DNA of 64,000 nucleotides from Papilionanthe hookeriana x Papilionanthe teres (Eukaryota; Streptophyta; Magnoliopsida; Asparagales; Orchidaceae): NCBI GenBank assembly GCA_022702705.1, contig CM040423.1, positions 114,199,738 to 114,263,737 on the forward strand, read 5' to 3'. This document shows positions 23,533 through 34,150 of the stretch, piece by piece. Within the stretch, counting starts at the first letter, position 1, and each line of letters begins with the position of its first letter. The notes beneath the pieces were generated by a model that was not told the origin of the DNA, ran no database searches, and worked only from the letters and a program-made list of their open reading frames with translations. A program made the translations under genes and the position numbers.

Positions 23533-25886
23533 AGGAGAGGGTGGAGGGCCTCCCAGGGAGAGTTAGGGCTTGAGATCAGCCTGCTCTTGGCAAGAGAAGA
23601 ACAGCCTATAATGGCCACTCGGGATTGGGCGGCTCAACGAAGGGAGAATTCTAAAGTTGGCTCACATGTGAGCTCTCGGCCATGGTGTTTTCGACGGCCC
23701 GGTGGCTGGCCGGCCGGGCATGGGTCACCCTCGAGGTCAGGTGGGTCAGGGCTGGGACTTGGTGCAAGCAATTGGCAAATGCCATGTGTAAAGGCTTTGA
23801 TCCAAAGTGGAATGGGGCATGGCTAATTTTGAACCTAAATGGGTCAACCCACCCATTTGGGCTTGGTGCACCCCTCAAGGTGGCTTTGGATGCTGTGGGG
23901 AATCAAAGGGATCAACTTGGTTTGGCATGGAGAAGTCTTCATCCAAATATATTTGGATTAAATTTAAGTTTAGGTGAAACATGATTAAGGCTAATGAGCT
24001 TTAGGGATTAAGGAAAGCCCTCCCTCTTCTTACCCAATATGGCATGGTGGAGTGTCCAAGGCTCTCATGGCTCACATGTGGCTCATGCATGGCTTCATGG
24101 CTCACCTTTGGCTTGGCAAAATGTTTGGTCAATTTCATGAAAATGGATTTTAGGAATTTTTGGTAATTTGATGGAAATTTGTATGAAACTTGATTTGGAA
24201 TGATTTGATGATGGGTTTAGGACTTAGGGAATGGCTTTTATTAAGTGGATGGCAAGTGGAGGTGTCATGTGGGCTTTAGGGTAGATTTTGGGCTTTTTGA
24301 AATGATTTTAGATGGGCTTTTAAGATGGTTTTAGGAAAGTGGGCTTTTGAATTTTAAAATGGATTTTGGGATGAAATTTTGGTAAAGGCTTGGGCCAAAT
24401 AATTGTTGGATTTAGCTCATGGATGTGTCATGAGTGACTTGAAGCAAATTGGGGGTGATTTGGGTTTGAATTGGGTTGAATTTGGGTTCTTTTGGTGAAT
24501 GGGCCAATATAGGTCCAAGTGGGCCAAGTTGGGCCAATGTTGGGCTAGGGTTGAAATTGATGTAAAATTAATGTTGAGAAATGTTTATGGGGGTGTTTCA
24601 AAGAGGTTTTAACTTTGGTTGGGCTTTGATTTTGGGGTTTGGGCTCATTTGGGTTAGGCTTAGGTTTAGGTCAAAATTGGGCCTTTTAGCTTTGGGTTAA
24701 ATTTGAGTGGGGTTTGGGTCTAAATTTTGGGCAAATCATGTTAGTGTTTTGCTTGTGGGGATGCTAAGGAAGATTTAGAAAAGATTTGGGGTTAATTGGA
24801 GTTGAATTGGGTGAGTTTGGGTTAAGTTTGGGTCATGGGTCCAAATTGGGCTTTAAGGCCAAAAGTGAAATTGGATCCAAATGTCAATCAAATTGGACTT
24901 GTATTTGGTCTAGATTGGTGTTGGTAATGTTGAATTGAAGTTTAGGATTGAATTGGACCAGAATTTGGGTCAATTGGATAGGTTTGGTTTGACATTGGGT
25001 TCACTTAGGGTTAAAATGGGTCAAATTGGGGGTTTTGACAAAGTAGGGTAAATTGACAAAATTGGCCCATGGTGTAGTTGAACAAAATGGAATTGGGAAT
25101 ATTTGGGATTTTCTGGAATTTTCTGGGAATTTTCTGAATTTTTGGATTTTTGGGTCAAGAGGGGTATTTTGGGTATTTGGAGGGTATTGGGAGGTATTTT
25201 TGGAATTTTTTGGTATTTTTGGGTATGAATGATCAATTTGAGTGATGTGGAAATTTTTGGGATTGATTTTGAGAAATTTTGGGTAATTTAGGTGATTTTG
25301 CAAATTTTGGGTAGTTTCAAGGGTTTTGGGTAGGCTAGGCGGGTGTAGGGTCCCGGGGGTCAAAAATTGAAAATGTGGAAAATTGAAGATTGGGTGAATG
25401 TAAGTGGAATAGAATCATTTTGGTTGAGCCATGAAGCCATATCAAGTCCACATGGGCCATGAGGGGACTCATTTGAGGCATTCACTATGTTGTTCCTAAC
25501 CCTCTTAGCCAAGGGCTTATGGGTTAAGGACCATCCATGTGAATCACCTTTATGAGTCGGGAGGTCAAGTTAGGTATGGGTGTGTTTCTAGGATGTGTGT
25601 GAAAGTGTAGTATATAGGTGTAGTGTGTGTGTAAGTCAGCCCTTCACTGGACTGAGCCGCCTGGGGTAGTCCTAAGGCCAAAGAGTCCTATAGGAACTCA
25701 TCCTTTAAACTTTCACATTTGATTTCAACCCTCTAGGTGATTAGGGGTCTACAGTCAAGTTTGTGGAGTTTGAAGGGAGTTTAGAAGTGGTTTGAAATTC
25801 TAGAAGGTGGATCCCAATTCTAGTCCTCTAAGATAGTCAAAGGGAAAGCCTAAGGCTAGATCCTAAGCACTAAAAGAAGAAGAGAA

Positions 25887-25907
25887 GACCTCATCAAAAA
25901 TGAGGTC
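25887..25907. other. LTR-terminal hairpin
   Basis: GACCTCAT - CAAAA - ATGAGGTC, a perfect 8-bp stem four bases inside the LTR edge. It is also present at 46436-46456, at 55540-55560 and, degraded, at 16945-16963. Confidence 0.75.
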
Positions 25908-25911
25908 AACA

Positions 25912-25951
25912 AATGGACCCCGATAGGTGTGGTGAGCTGACAGAGCACACC
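25912..25951 (-). other. Polypurine-tract region and hairpin before the 3' LTR
   Basis: In element sense the bases before the 3' LTR read CGGGGTCCATT, only partly purine-rich, so the plus-strand primer is atypical or short. Next to it GGTGTG (25926-25931) can pair with CACACC (25946-25951). Both features recur beside the old LTR at 16969-17009. Confidence 0.45.
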
Positions 25952-26276
25952 GCGCGTATTGGTGTTGACCGAAGCGATCAACAAAACCAACACAGATGTC
26001 CAAGTGACAAACTTTGGACGAAGTAGAAGAGTTTCCGCTGGGGAGTGTCAAGTACATCTCTGAGACTGGAGATTCCTGAACTCTCGCTGGGGAAAGGGAA
26101 AGGACGTGAATCCCAAATCACATGACCTGGGGGAAATTTCAATTTAGATTTTATTTCGTTTGAATTTAAGTTTTGATGTGTGAGCTCAGATTTCAATTTG
26201 GAGTTTTAATTTAGATTGAAGTTTTGTCAAAATTAATTTGAAGGGATTTGAAGTTGAAATGAAAATTGGAATTTTG

Positions 26277-27260
26277 TGGTCTTAGATGTAACATCTTCAA
26301 CCTAAAAAGAGAATTGAATTGATTGGATTGAATCATTACAATGAGGAGAGATCTCAGAGAAATGCGGTTTTGGATGTAAAATCCTTAACCTCAAGAGTTT
26401 GATTTTGATGTATTTCATTGCAATAGGGAGAGAACCTAAAGCAATGCGGTATTAGATGTAAAATCCTTAACCTCAGGAGTTTGATTTTGATGTATTTCAT
26501 TGCAATAGGGAGAGAACCTAAAGCAATGCAGTATCAGATGTAAAATCCTTAACCTCAAGAGTTTGATTTTGATGTATTTCATTGCGATAGGGAAAGAATC
26601 CTAAAGCAATGCAGTCTCAGATATAAAATCCTCAACCCCAAGAATTTGATTTTGATGTATTTCATTGCAATAGGGAAAGAATCCTAAAGCAATGCAGTTT
26701 CGGATGTAAAATCCTCAACTCCAAAAATTTGATTTTTGATGTATTTCATTGCAATAGGGAAAGAATCCTAAAGCAATGCAGTCTCGGATGTAAAATCCTC
26801 AACCCCAAGAATTTGATTTTGATGTATTTCATTGCGATAGGGAAAGAATCCTAAAGCAATGCAGTCTCGGATATAAAATCCTCAACTCCAAAAATTTGAT
26901 TTTTGATGTATTTCATTGCAATAGGGAAAGAATCCTAAAGCAATGCAGTCTCGGATGTAAAATCCTCAACCCCAAGAATTTGATTTTTTGATGTATTTCA
27001 TTGCAATAGGGAAAGAATCCTAAAGCAATGCAGTCTCGGATGTAAAATCCTCAACTCCAAAAATTTGATTTTTGATGTATTTCATGCAATAGGGAAAGAA
27101 TCCTAAAGCAATGCAGTCTCGGATGTAAAATCCTCAACCCCAAGAATTTGATTTTGATGTATTTCATTGCAATAGTGAAAGAATCCTAAAGCAATGCAGT
27201 TTCGAATGTAAAATCCTCAACTCCAAAAAGTTTGAATTTGATGTATTTGATCTTGTAAAA
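26277..27260. repeat. Satellite-like tandem array, 81-85-bp units, dimeric
   Basis: About eleven head-to-tail units; the word 'tgtatttcat' recurs at 26409, 26491, 26573, 26656, 26740, 26823, 26907, 26992, 27076, 27159 and (variant) 27242. From the fourth unit on, two unit types alternate: 'accccaagaatttgatttt' and 'actccaaaaatttgattttt'. This gives a higher-order period of about 167 bp. The first unit (26277-26400) is more diverged. It lies in the 3' UTR of the element, between the AlkB-type ORF and the 3' LTR. Confidence 0.93.
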
Positions 27261-27509
27261 GATCCGTAGTGTCGATTTGAAAAGTGTGGAATTTTGGTGT
27301 TTCGAGAATTTCATGAAAATTGTAAAAGACTTTCATGGAAGGAAATAGATTAGGAGAGAATATGTAGATGCTAAATATCCTATCCAAAAGAGTTGATCGG
27401 AAGTTGCTGGTTTGGATTGGATATAATTCCTCGCCATCAGATTCGATCCGTGTCAATGGAATCAACCGCTTCCATCCCAGACAAAGGGGAAGAGTAGAAC
27501 GGATTGGAT

Positions 27510-27780
27510 TTCAGATTTGGAAGATTGAATTTGAAATCGATTGAAATTTGATTTGAAATTTGATTTAAAATTTGATTTGAAATTTGGAAAGCTTGAATTC
27601 GAAATTTGATTTAGATTTGATTTGAAATTTAGAAGATCAAATTTGAAATTTGATCGAGATTGGATTTGAAATTTGATTGAGAATTTTATTTGAGATTTGA
27701 GTTGATTGAATTGGAAATTTGGAAGGATGAGTTTGAACTCGATTGAAATTTGATTCAAGATTTGATTTGAAATTTATGTT
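27510..27780. repeat. Degenerate GAAATTTGATTT minisatellite
   Basis: Irregular repeats of a word of about 12 bases (GAAATTTGATTT and variants), separated by short unique pieces. The minus-strand reading frames over it are just repeats of Asn/Phe/Lys/Ser and are not considered genes. Confidence 0.8.
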
Positions 27781-28235
27781 CATTTTGTCTGTCTTTTAAT
27801 GATTCAAATTTTATTTTATCGTTTATTTAATGTTCATGTGAATTTGGTGTTTGTCATTTTTAGATTATTAAGGAAAGTTTTCTTTTATTTATTTTTTATT
27901 TCTTTTCTGTTCTTTGTTCGAAGTTCATTTAACTTTAATGGCGTTTCCCAATCAATTTGCACAAAAGAGGTGAAGGCCAAAAATGTGACATGGTCACTTT
28001 CATTCCAATCATGTCGAAGATACATCATACAACTTGATCTGGCATATATTTCATACAATCCATATAGACTCGAAACGGACTATGTATGATCTTCGTCGAT
28101 CCATCAAAAGAAGCATCTGTCAAAAAATCCATGTCTGAATAGTGGGGTACATGGTTAATAACATCACCTTCCAAGCCATCCTTGGCAAGGATGCCGGCTG
28201 GATGTACGTTGGAGGTGTGATATCTCCCATGTAAC
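27781..28235. other. Element 3' UTR between AlkB-type ORF and repeats
   Basis: T-rich sequence without a recognisable domain on either strand. A plus-strand ORF of 96 codons (27799-28089) is antisense to the element and looks like chance. Confidence 0.5.
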
Positions 28236-29711
28236 TCACAACTCGTAAGGCCGGAGGCTCTCTAGCTCCGGGTCCAGTCGGAAATGGTAAGGTGTCTTCC
28301 TGTCGTCCATCCTCCCGAAAGTAACCGAGATCCGCTTCACCGGTACTCCCGGTATGCAATGCTTGGCGATATCCGCTCCGTTGCCCTTCGGTATCATGAC
28401 GGAACCTACCGGTAAATGTATCTTCACCGGCCCTCGGAACTCACTCGGGCTCGCTATCCGGAGGTCGGATCCGAACATGATGTTACACTCGTTCGGGAAA
28501 GAGAGCGTGCGAAAGGTCCGACAAAGTCGTGGTGATCTATGTGTGGGGGTATGCGATCACCCCGCTTGTAGATGTTAATAATGCAGCTATTGGGTATGCA
28601 ATCCGCCGGCGGTACCCTCCATGTTATCAATCTCTTTACCATTCTCTTGATGACTAATGGCATCGGATCCACTTGCCCATGACGCGAGTATTCCCGGTGG
28701 GTTTCCCTTCCCGTCCTCCGCAAAGTTGTAACAACATCCACATTGTATTGTGATTCTTCCCTTCCACGGCATCCATCTCCGGGGTTCGAGTATGTGTTTT
28801 CCCTTAGGCGGCTCGCTCGGCTCATTCTTTTCAAATCCGGATGCAATCCACGATTTCGTTGTTCTTCATACTCCGAGAATACGTCTGTATGTAGCTCGAG
28901 GCCCTCTAGTATATTGATTCTTCTGCCTCTAATTCTTTCGAAGTATTCAAAAGTTTTCTTTTCGACATTCTGCATTATCTCCAGCTCGTATTCCGGAATG
29001 ATCTACAGATGGCGAGGCCTGGTGACATATTGTGGGATATACGGTTCAATCCCTTCACGTTCTCCTGCATACCTCGGCTCCTCAGGGATGATGCCTGTCG
29101 GGACATCCCCCGGGGTTGCTTCTGCAACAAGGTCATGCATTAATGGTGGTTCTATCTGGTGGCGTGGTAGCCTTCTTTCTTCTGATCTTCTTGAGATTTC
29201 CCTAGTCCTTTCTGTCATCCTAGGAGCTGGCCTCCTTCCTTTAGGTTCCTGGTGAACCGGTGTCCTTGAAGTGTACGTACTGTCAGTAGCAACTGTCTCG
29301 TCGTGCTGATCCGCAGCTAGTTTGGTTAACATCTTACGGATACGGCGATTCTTATTTCTACGTTGCGTGGCTGTGAGAGTAGCTCTTCGAACTTCTTGAC
29401 TGTCTGTGGGCGCGGCGCTGACAAGCCTGCCCTCTGCTGTAGCGACTACAAACTTCATTTTCTTGTCTTCTTCAATGTTTGCCTTTCTTTTCTTGCTGCT
29501 GGATTGGTGGCTTGGGCCACCCACTTTCATCACTGTCTGCCCGGGCAGTTCTTCTCGGTCAATCGGGACCCAGTCACTTTCCTCGTACTGTAGGCTCTGC
29601 TGGTGCGAAATCCGAGTCAATCTCGATTATCGCTCCATCTTTCACCCACTTTTCATCGAGTGCAAGGCTTACTCCATACTTAAAGTTCAGGACCAACCGC
29701 CCGTTCGACAT
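28236..29711 (-). pseudogene. Retrotransposon-borne AlkB-type (ALKBH9/10-like) 2OG-Fe(II) dioxygenase ORF
   Basis: An ORF downstream of integrase, about 490 codons if unbroken. The N-terminus (29711-29585) begins MSNGRLVLNFKYGVSLAL and resembles the start of the 5' ORF at 38328. A basic linker follows (KKRK, RRNKNRRIRK). The rest (from about 28990) matches the plant ALKBH9/10 family of RNA N6-methyladenosine demethylases in order: LEGLELHTDVF, GRITIQCGCCYNF with GNPPGIL, then PNSCIINIY. Next come the iron ligands His and Asp in PPHIDHHDF, the segment NECNIMFGSDL and GSVMIPKGNGADIAKHC with the distal His. Last is KRISVTF with the 2-oxoglutarate-binding Arg. So all key residues are still visible. 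This copy is broken by a shift near 29600, an in-frame TAG at 29003-29005 and three shifts inside the domain (about 28770, 28680 and 28515). It starts just after a strong splice-acceptor-like site. A plausible role is removing m6A from element RNA; this is inferred, not shown. Confidence 0.88.
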
Positions 29712-29715
29712 TTCC

Positions 29716-29745
29716 CTGCGAAAAGACAAGGAAAAGGATCAAGGG
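29716..29745 (-). promoter_or_regulatory. Splice-acceptor-like site before the AlkB-type ORF
   Basis: On the minus strand a long pyrimidine run ends CTTTTCGCAG|GG, four bases before the ATG at 29711 (context G-GGAAATG). TTGAT and TTAAT words upstream could act as branch points. The 5' ORF has a comparable CTGCAG|AAATG context at 38331. Confidence 0.5.
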
Positions 29746-30012
29746 CTGTACTAAGAACAAGAACATTAAGAAAATGTTTATGAAAGACATTTTTTTTATT
29801 ATTACTTCTTGTATTTTTAAACTTAACAGGAATGAAGTAGGATAAGATCAGGGAAGAGATTTTGATTTGGAAAAGAAAACAAGGAAAACTTAATTATCAT
29901 GACTTTATTTATTTTATCACATTTTATTATTATTTTTTTTTTGTTCGGACCCAATCATAAGTAACTACTTCGCCTGTGTTTCTTAGGGATGAAGAATTCA
30001 TTCCTTCGAAAC
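29746..30012 (-). other. Spacer between pol and AlkB-type ORF
   Basis: About 300 bases of AT-rich, T-rich (minus strand) sequence without coding potential. It fits an intergenic/intron end inside the element. Confidence 0.5.
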
Positions 30013-31244
30013 ATCAAGTAGCGTAATACTTTTTCAAGTATCGTCCGTTGATCGGAAGCATATGTCGTTCTCCCTGGCAATTCACTAGCCGGTAGGAACC
30101 TCCCGAGTATACTTGCTTCAACCACAAACGGCCCTTCCCAAGTGGGTTCAAATTTTCCTCCTCATCTTGCGGTGTGCAAGAATAGGTCTCTTGAGAACGA
30201 GAACTATGTCACCAACTTTGAAGGTTCTTGGGCGGACCAGTTTGTCATGGGCTTGAACCATCTTAGCTTGGTATAGTTCTAAATTTTGTTGCGCTGCAAG
30301 TCTCTTTCCTTCCAGGATTTCTAGTTCTTCTAGTCGTAATTTGGCGTTCTCTTCCGTCGTGATCTTGTTTGCAACTGCAATTCTGAGTGAAGGAAGCTGA
30401 ACCTCTAAAGGTAACACTGCCTCGGACCCATACACCGGAGCGTAAGGTGTAGCTTGAGTAAGAGTTCGAAGGTTGTCCAAGTAGGCCCATAAGGCTTCTA
30501 ACAACTTCTCGTGCCAATTTCTCTTATTATCGTCCAAGGTTTTCTTTAAGATTTGAACGAGAATTTTATTAAAAGCCTCAGCGAGGCCGTTTGCTCTTGG
30601 GTAGTAAATTGTTGAGTATCGCCAGTCGATTTCGTGTCTCCTGACAAAATTGTTGATTTGCGTGCTTCGAATGCCGACCCATTATCCGAGATGATCTCGC
30701 GCGGCACTCCGAAACGGTAGACAACTTGGTTCTTGAAAAACTGTAGCACGTGGTGTGCTTTCACTTCTCTAAGTGGAACTGCCTCTGCCCACTTGGAAAA
30801 GTAATCTGTAGCCGTAAGAATGAAGCGGTGTCCTTTTGAAGATGGTGGTTCTATTGGACCCACTATATTTGTGCCCCAACATTCAAATGGCCACGACGCA
30901 ATTGTCGGATGTAACACATTTGGAGGTTGGTGTAGAACCACTCCGTGCACTTGGCATTGGTGACAGCTCTTGGCAATTTTCATGCAATCGGTCATCATCG
31001 AGGGCCAGTAGTACCCTAGTCTTTTAATTTTCATTTTCATCTTCGGACCCGACTGGTGAGTGCCACAGAGTCCTGAATGCACCTCTTTAACAATTTCACA
31101 TGCCTCGGACCCGCTTAGGCACCTTAGCCACATTTGATCAAAAGACATTCTGTACAATGTGTTGTTTATTAATGCGTAAGACAGAGTTCTTTTCTTGATC
31201 TGATGGGCCAACGACCTATCGTCTGGTAGCTTCCCTATTTGCAA
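30013..31244 (-). pseudogene. Tat/Ogre-like pol: integrase
   Basis: The integrase reads from 31244 to a stop at 30013 with two or more frameshifts (near 30650-30540 and 30150). The zinc-binding domain has VHSGLCGTH and CHQCQ. The catalytic core has WGTNIVGPI, where the first Asp of the DDE triad is replaced by Asn (codon AAT). ATDYFSKWAEAVP and ISDNGSAF, with the second Asp, follow. The C-terminal part has RPRTFKVGDIVLVLK and, after a shift, a PINGRYLKKYY end typical of the lineage. Both the frameshifts and the Asn make it inactive. Confidence 0.9.
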
Positions 31245-31437
31245 GTAGTCTACTAATGGCCGTCGCCAATCTTCCGTGTTTTCTCGTCACTCATTGCAAT
31301 CGATCCTTTTTCTTTTTCGATTTGTGTATTGTGTCCATGTCGAGCCGTGATAGGACCCGACGTCCGTGAACCGACACTTCCACCGACTCATCTTGCAAAC
31401 AAGCAAATTCTTTTGCGAGGCGAGCTAACGCATCTCG

Positions 31438-32118
31438 CTAAAGCATTTTCTTTTCGGGAATTTTGTAGATTGTCACATTTGGAATTTGTTCCAACAACTG
31501 TATGGCATACTGGAAATATTGCTCGAGTCTTGGCTTCAAAATTCCGTACTGTCCGACGATCTGTTGAATGATCAATTGCGAATCCCCGTAGATGTTGATG
31601 TCTGTTATCCCCATTTGAATAGTTAATTCCAGTCCCATTATGAGGGCTTCGTATTCTGCTTCGTTGTTTGTACATGGTTCTGTTAAGTGATAGGAGTATC
31701 TTAACATCCCCCGCTCCGGTGTTATAAAGATTAGCCCGATTCCTGCCTTACCGGGCACTATCACTTGCGATTCTTCGTCTTTGTGTGCTAAAGATGCTCC
31801 GTCGAAATACAATTCCCAACATCGATCATCAGGGTCTTCTAGGCTCATTATTTGTTCATCTGGCAAATCGTCATTGAGAGGAGATTCTGCCGGCAAAGGG
31901 TGTGCTGCGAGGAAGTCTGCTAAGACTTGTCCCTTTACGGCACGAAGAGGCACGAAAGTTATATCGAATTGCAATAATATCATTGACCATCTGGCAAGTC
32001 TGCCAGAAAGCGTCGGACGGGTCATCAAGTATTGCAATGGATTAAATTTCGAGATCGAGTTGACCTTATGAGAAAGCATGTAGTGCCCGAGCTTTTGAGC
32101 GGCGAAGATCGGGGGCAA
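31438..32118 (-). pseudogene. Second RNase H domain (Tat-lineage dual RNase H)
   Basis: An open stretch of 226 codons. The first part is the end of the classical RNase H/connection (FNPLQYLMTRPTLSGRLARW). From the middle a second RNase H of the archaeal/plant type begins with ELYFDGASLAHK. It continues with KAGIGLIFITP, the NNEAEYEALIMGLELT helix with catalytic Glu, and YGDSQLIIQQI with catalytic Asp. Possession of a second RNase H is diagnostic of the Tat/Ogre group. Confidence 0.92.
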
Positions 32119-32489
32119 ACAATGCTTTTCAATTGCGGGATACCTTACTTCCGTCGGAAGTAAACGACGGCTTAAGTAGTAAAGAGCATTTTCTTTACCC
32201 TCATCATTGACCTAGGCTAACAGGGCTCCGAGAGAGTCGTCTAAAGCCGCGGTGTAAAGTATCAGCGGTCTACCTGAGACTGGGGCCGCTAAGACAGGAG
32301 GTGTCATTAAATATTGTTTAATGTCCTCGAAGGCCTTCGGCATTTCTCTTCCCAAATAAATTTGGCGTCCTTTTTAACTAGTGCCGAGAAAGGCCGACAC
32401 CTACCCGACAAGTTTGAGATAAAGCGTCGAAGATATGCCAACTTCCCTTGAAAAGATCGTAGTTGTTTTAAGGTTTTGGGAGGCGGCAT
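32119..32489 (-). pseudogene. RT connection and first RNase H, interrupted
   Basis: Starts with LRSFQGKLAYLRRFISNLS, the usual Ty3/gypsy stretch after the RT thumb. After a frameshift it continues with PLILYTAALDDSLGALLA, then a TAG where a Gln codon is expected, then ENALYYLSR. This is the classical RNase H1 of the Tat element, with stop and shift damage. Confidence 0.85.
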
Positions 32490-32522
32490 TTTTAAGATAG
32501 CTTTAATCTTTTCCGGGTCGAT

Positions 32523-33031
32523 TTAAATTCTACGATGTCGGACAACAAATCCTAAGAATTTCCCGGAGGTGACGCCGAAGGCACATTTTAAGGGATTCAT
32601 CTTAAGGTTAAATTGCCTTAATCGTTCGAAAATAATTCTCAAATCATACAGGTGGTTTTCCTTTACTTTGCTTTTAATGACCACATCGTCCACGTAGCAT
32701 TCGACTTGATTATGGATGAGATCATAAAAAATTTTTGTCATTGCTCTCTGGTAGGTTGCTCCTGCGTTCTTCAGTCCGAATGGCATCACTATGCAGCAAA
32801 ATACTCCGATTGGCGTTCTGAATGCTGTAAGCTTTTCATCTTCTGGAGCCATTTTATCTGGTTGTATCCTGAAGATCCATCCATGAATGAGAATATTTCA
32901 TGCGTTGAAGCAATGTCGATCATTAGTTCTGGGATCGGTAGAGGGAACTCATCTTTTGGACATGCCTTGTTTAAATCTCTGAAGTCCACACAAATTCTGA
33001 TCTGACCATTCTTCTTTCTGACTGGCACCAC
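32523..33031 (-). pseudogene. Reverse transcriptase core
   Basis: Fingers and palm motifs are clear: VPVRKKNGQIRICVDFRDLN (33031 downward), FSFMDGSSGYNQI, then in another frame MAPEDEKLTAFRTPIG, MPFGLKNAGATYQRAM and the catalytic CYVDDVVIKSK. One frameshift joins the two open pieces near 32850. The catalytic YVDD box is intact. Confidence 0.92.
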
Positions 33032-33356
33032 ATTGGCTAACCAAGTCGGGTATTGTTCTTCACGGACAAATTTAGCGTCTATTAGCTTTTTAACTTCAGC
33101 TATGACTTGTGTTCGATTTCTAGACGCATTCTTCTGGGACCTTGTCTGACTGGGACAAAAGTAGGATCCACTCTAGCTTATGGACTGTGACCTCCGGAGC
33201 TAATCCCGGCATTTCATCGTAGTTCCAAGCAAAACGAGTCTTTAAATTCCATTAATAACTTGATCATTTCTTCGGAGTCTTCTTTATCGAGTAAGGAGCT
33301 AACAAAGGTAGGTCTAGGCTCTTCGCTAGTACCTAAGTTAACTTCCGTTAACTCAT

Positions 33357-33851
33357 CTATCGTAGATTTAATTTCTTCTTCGAATTCGGTGGAGCGTCTC
33401 CAATTTGTACATCTTCGAGTTCGTCCGTATTTTCCATGCGGTTTTCATTAGGCTCGCAAGTGACAACCAAGCAAAATTCGATATCGTAAACCGATCCTAT
33501 CGTGCCGAATCCGAGTCCATACTTTGAATTGGGTGGACGACCGGAGTTATTCCATAATTTTTCAAAACATTGTGATTGGCCTTTTGTCCATTGTCGAGGT
33601 AAGAAACCACGCTGAATTAAATTTTGAACACAGGGAGAGTACCACTCAAAAGGTAATTCCATTAATTCTGATGAAGTGACATCTTCAAATTGTACATTAT
33701 TTTCAGTTTTGGAGGAAGTAGCACCATGGTAGAATTTGATTGGTTTTGCACCGTTGCTACGTACCTCTTTGACCACCATACCCTCGATCTTGTTAGAATG
33801 GATCAGGGTTAGGGTCATAGTATGTACATAGTGGTTAATCTTCTCGTACAT
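33357..33851 (-). pseudogene. Pol linker between protease and RT
   Basis: A 164-codon open stretch without an enzyme motif, containing LPFEWYSPCVQNLIQRGFLPRQW and an acidic tail. Tat-type polyproteins carry a long linker at this place. In pea Ogre elements an intron is reported between protease and RT; I cannot tell whether this copy has one. Confidence 0.65.
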
Positions 33852-34150
33852 TGATTTGTATTCTTCATTCTTCTCATCTTTGAGGGAGATCTTGAATTGC
33901 GGCTTCTTCCGATTTATTGTTGCTGCTTCCTGCTTGATTTCTTTTTCTTCTTCAGAACTATCTTCCTAATCAACATTGATGGCTGGTTTCCTCTGTCCAA
34001 CTATCCTAGCGTCTCTACCACGACCTCGTCCCCGGCCTCGACCTCGGATGCGAGTTGTGGAGAAACCTTCACCATCTCGCCGTAAGGGAGTGGTGAGTGA
34101 CTCGTTGGACTAGAACCTCGGGTTCTTCGTTGTCCCGAACTTTCTTTGCT

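Larger units (their letters stand above)
18562..25911 (-). repeat. 3' LTR of the 27.9-kb element (7,350 bp)
   Basis: Starts (element sense) with TGTTGACC at 25911 and ends with GCCGACA at 18562. It contains, in element sense: a terminal hairpin (25907-25887), a G-poor U3 (about 25380-24100), a TATA box (23532-23524), a GC-rich leader with a donor-like site at 23101/23100, and an AATTT-type pentanucleotide tract (20935-20690). Translated ORFs inside it have no known domains and low-complexity composition; I treat them as non-coding. Confidence 0.95.

Noticed and set aside
23332..23984. ORFs of 100-170 codons in the GC-rich LTR block (also 43166-44373 and 57626-58306)
   Set aside because: They lie antisense or partly antisense to the element, frames differ between LTR copies and no domain is visible. 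Better explained as promoter and leader DNA.
24600..24850. Telomere-like GGGTTTA-type words
   Set aside because: Words are irregular and mixed with TTGGGC and TTGGGT; no run of true telomere repeats.
25001..25363. Minus-strand ORF rich in Pro, Asn, Lys and Phe (also at 45573-45911 and 56071-56340)
   Set aside because: A translation of the low-complexity G-poor LTR block; no domain, and codon pattern follows the DNA repeat words. Repeated only because the LTR is repeated.
26277..27260. CRISPR-like array of regular repeats
   Set aside because: Units are contiguous and nearly identical over their whole length, with no variable spacers; it is a tandem satellite in a eukaryotic retrotransposon.
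27462..27758. Minus-strand ORF with repeated NFKSNFKSNF
   Set aside because: Direct translation of the GAAATTTGATTT minisatellite.
28743..29255. 170-codon plus-strand ORF opposite the AlkB-type ORF
   Set aside because: Antisense shadow; the minus strand carries recognisable dioxygenase motifs.
29003..29620. Treating the 205-codon stretch as a separate gene
   Set aside because: It is in the same frame as the following AlkB part, separated by a single TAG, and its apparent first codon is TTG. The better start is the ATG at 29711 in another frame.
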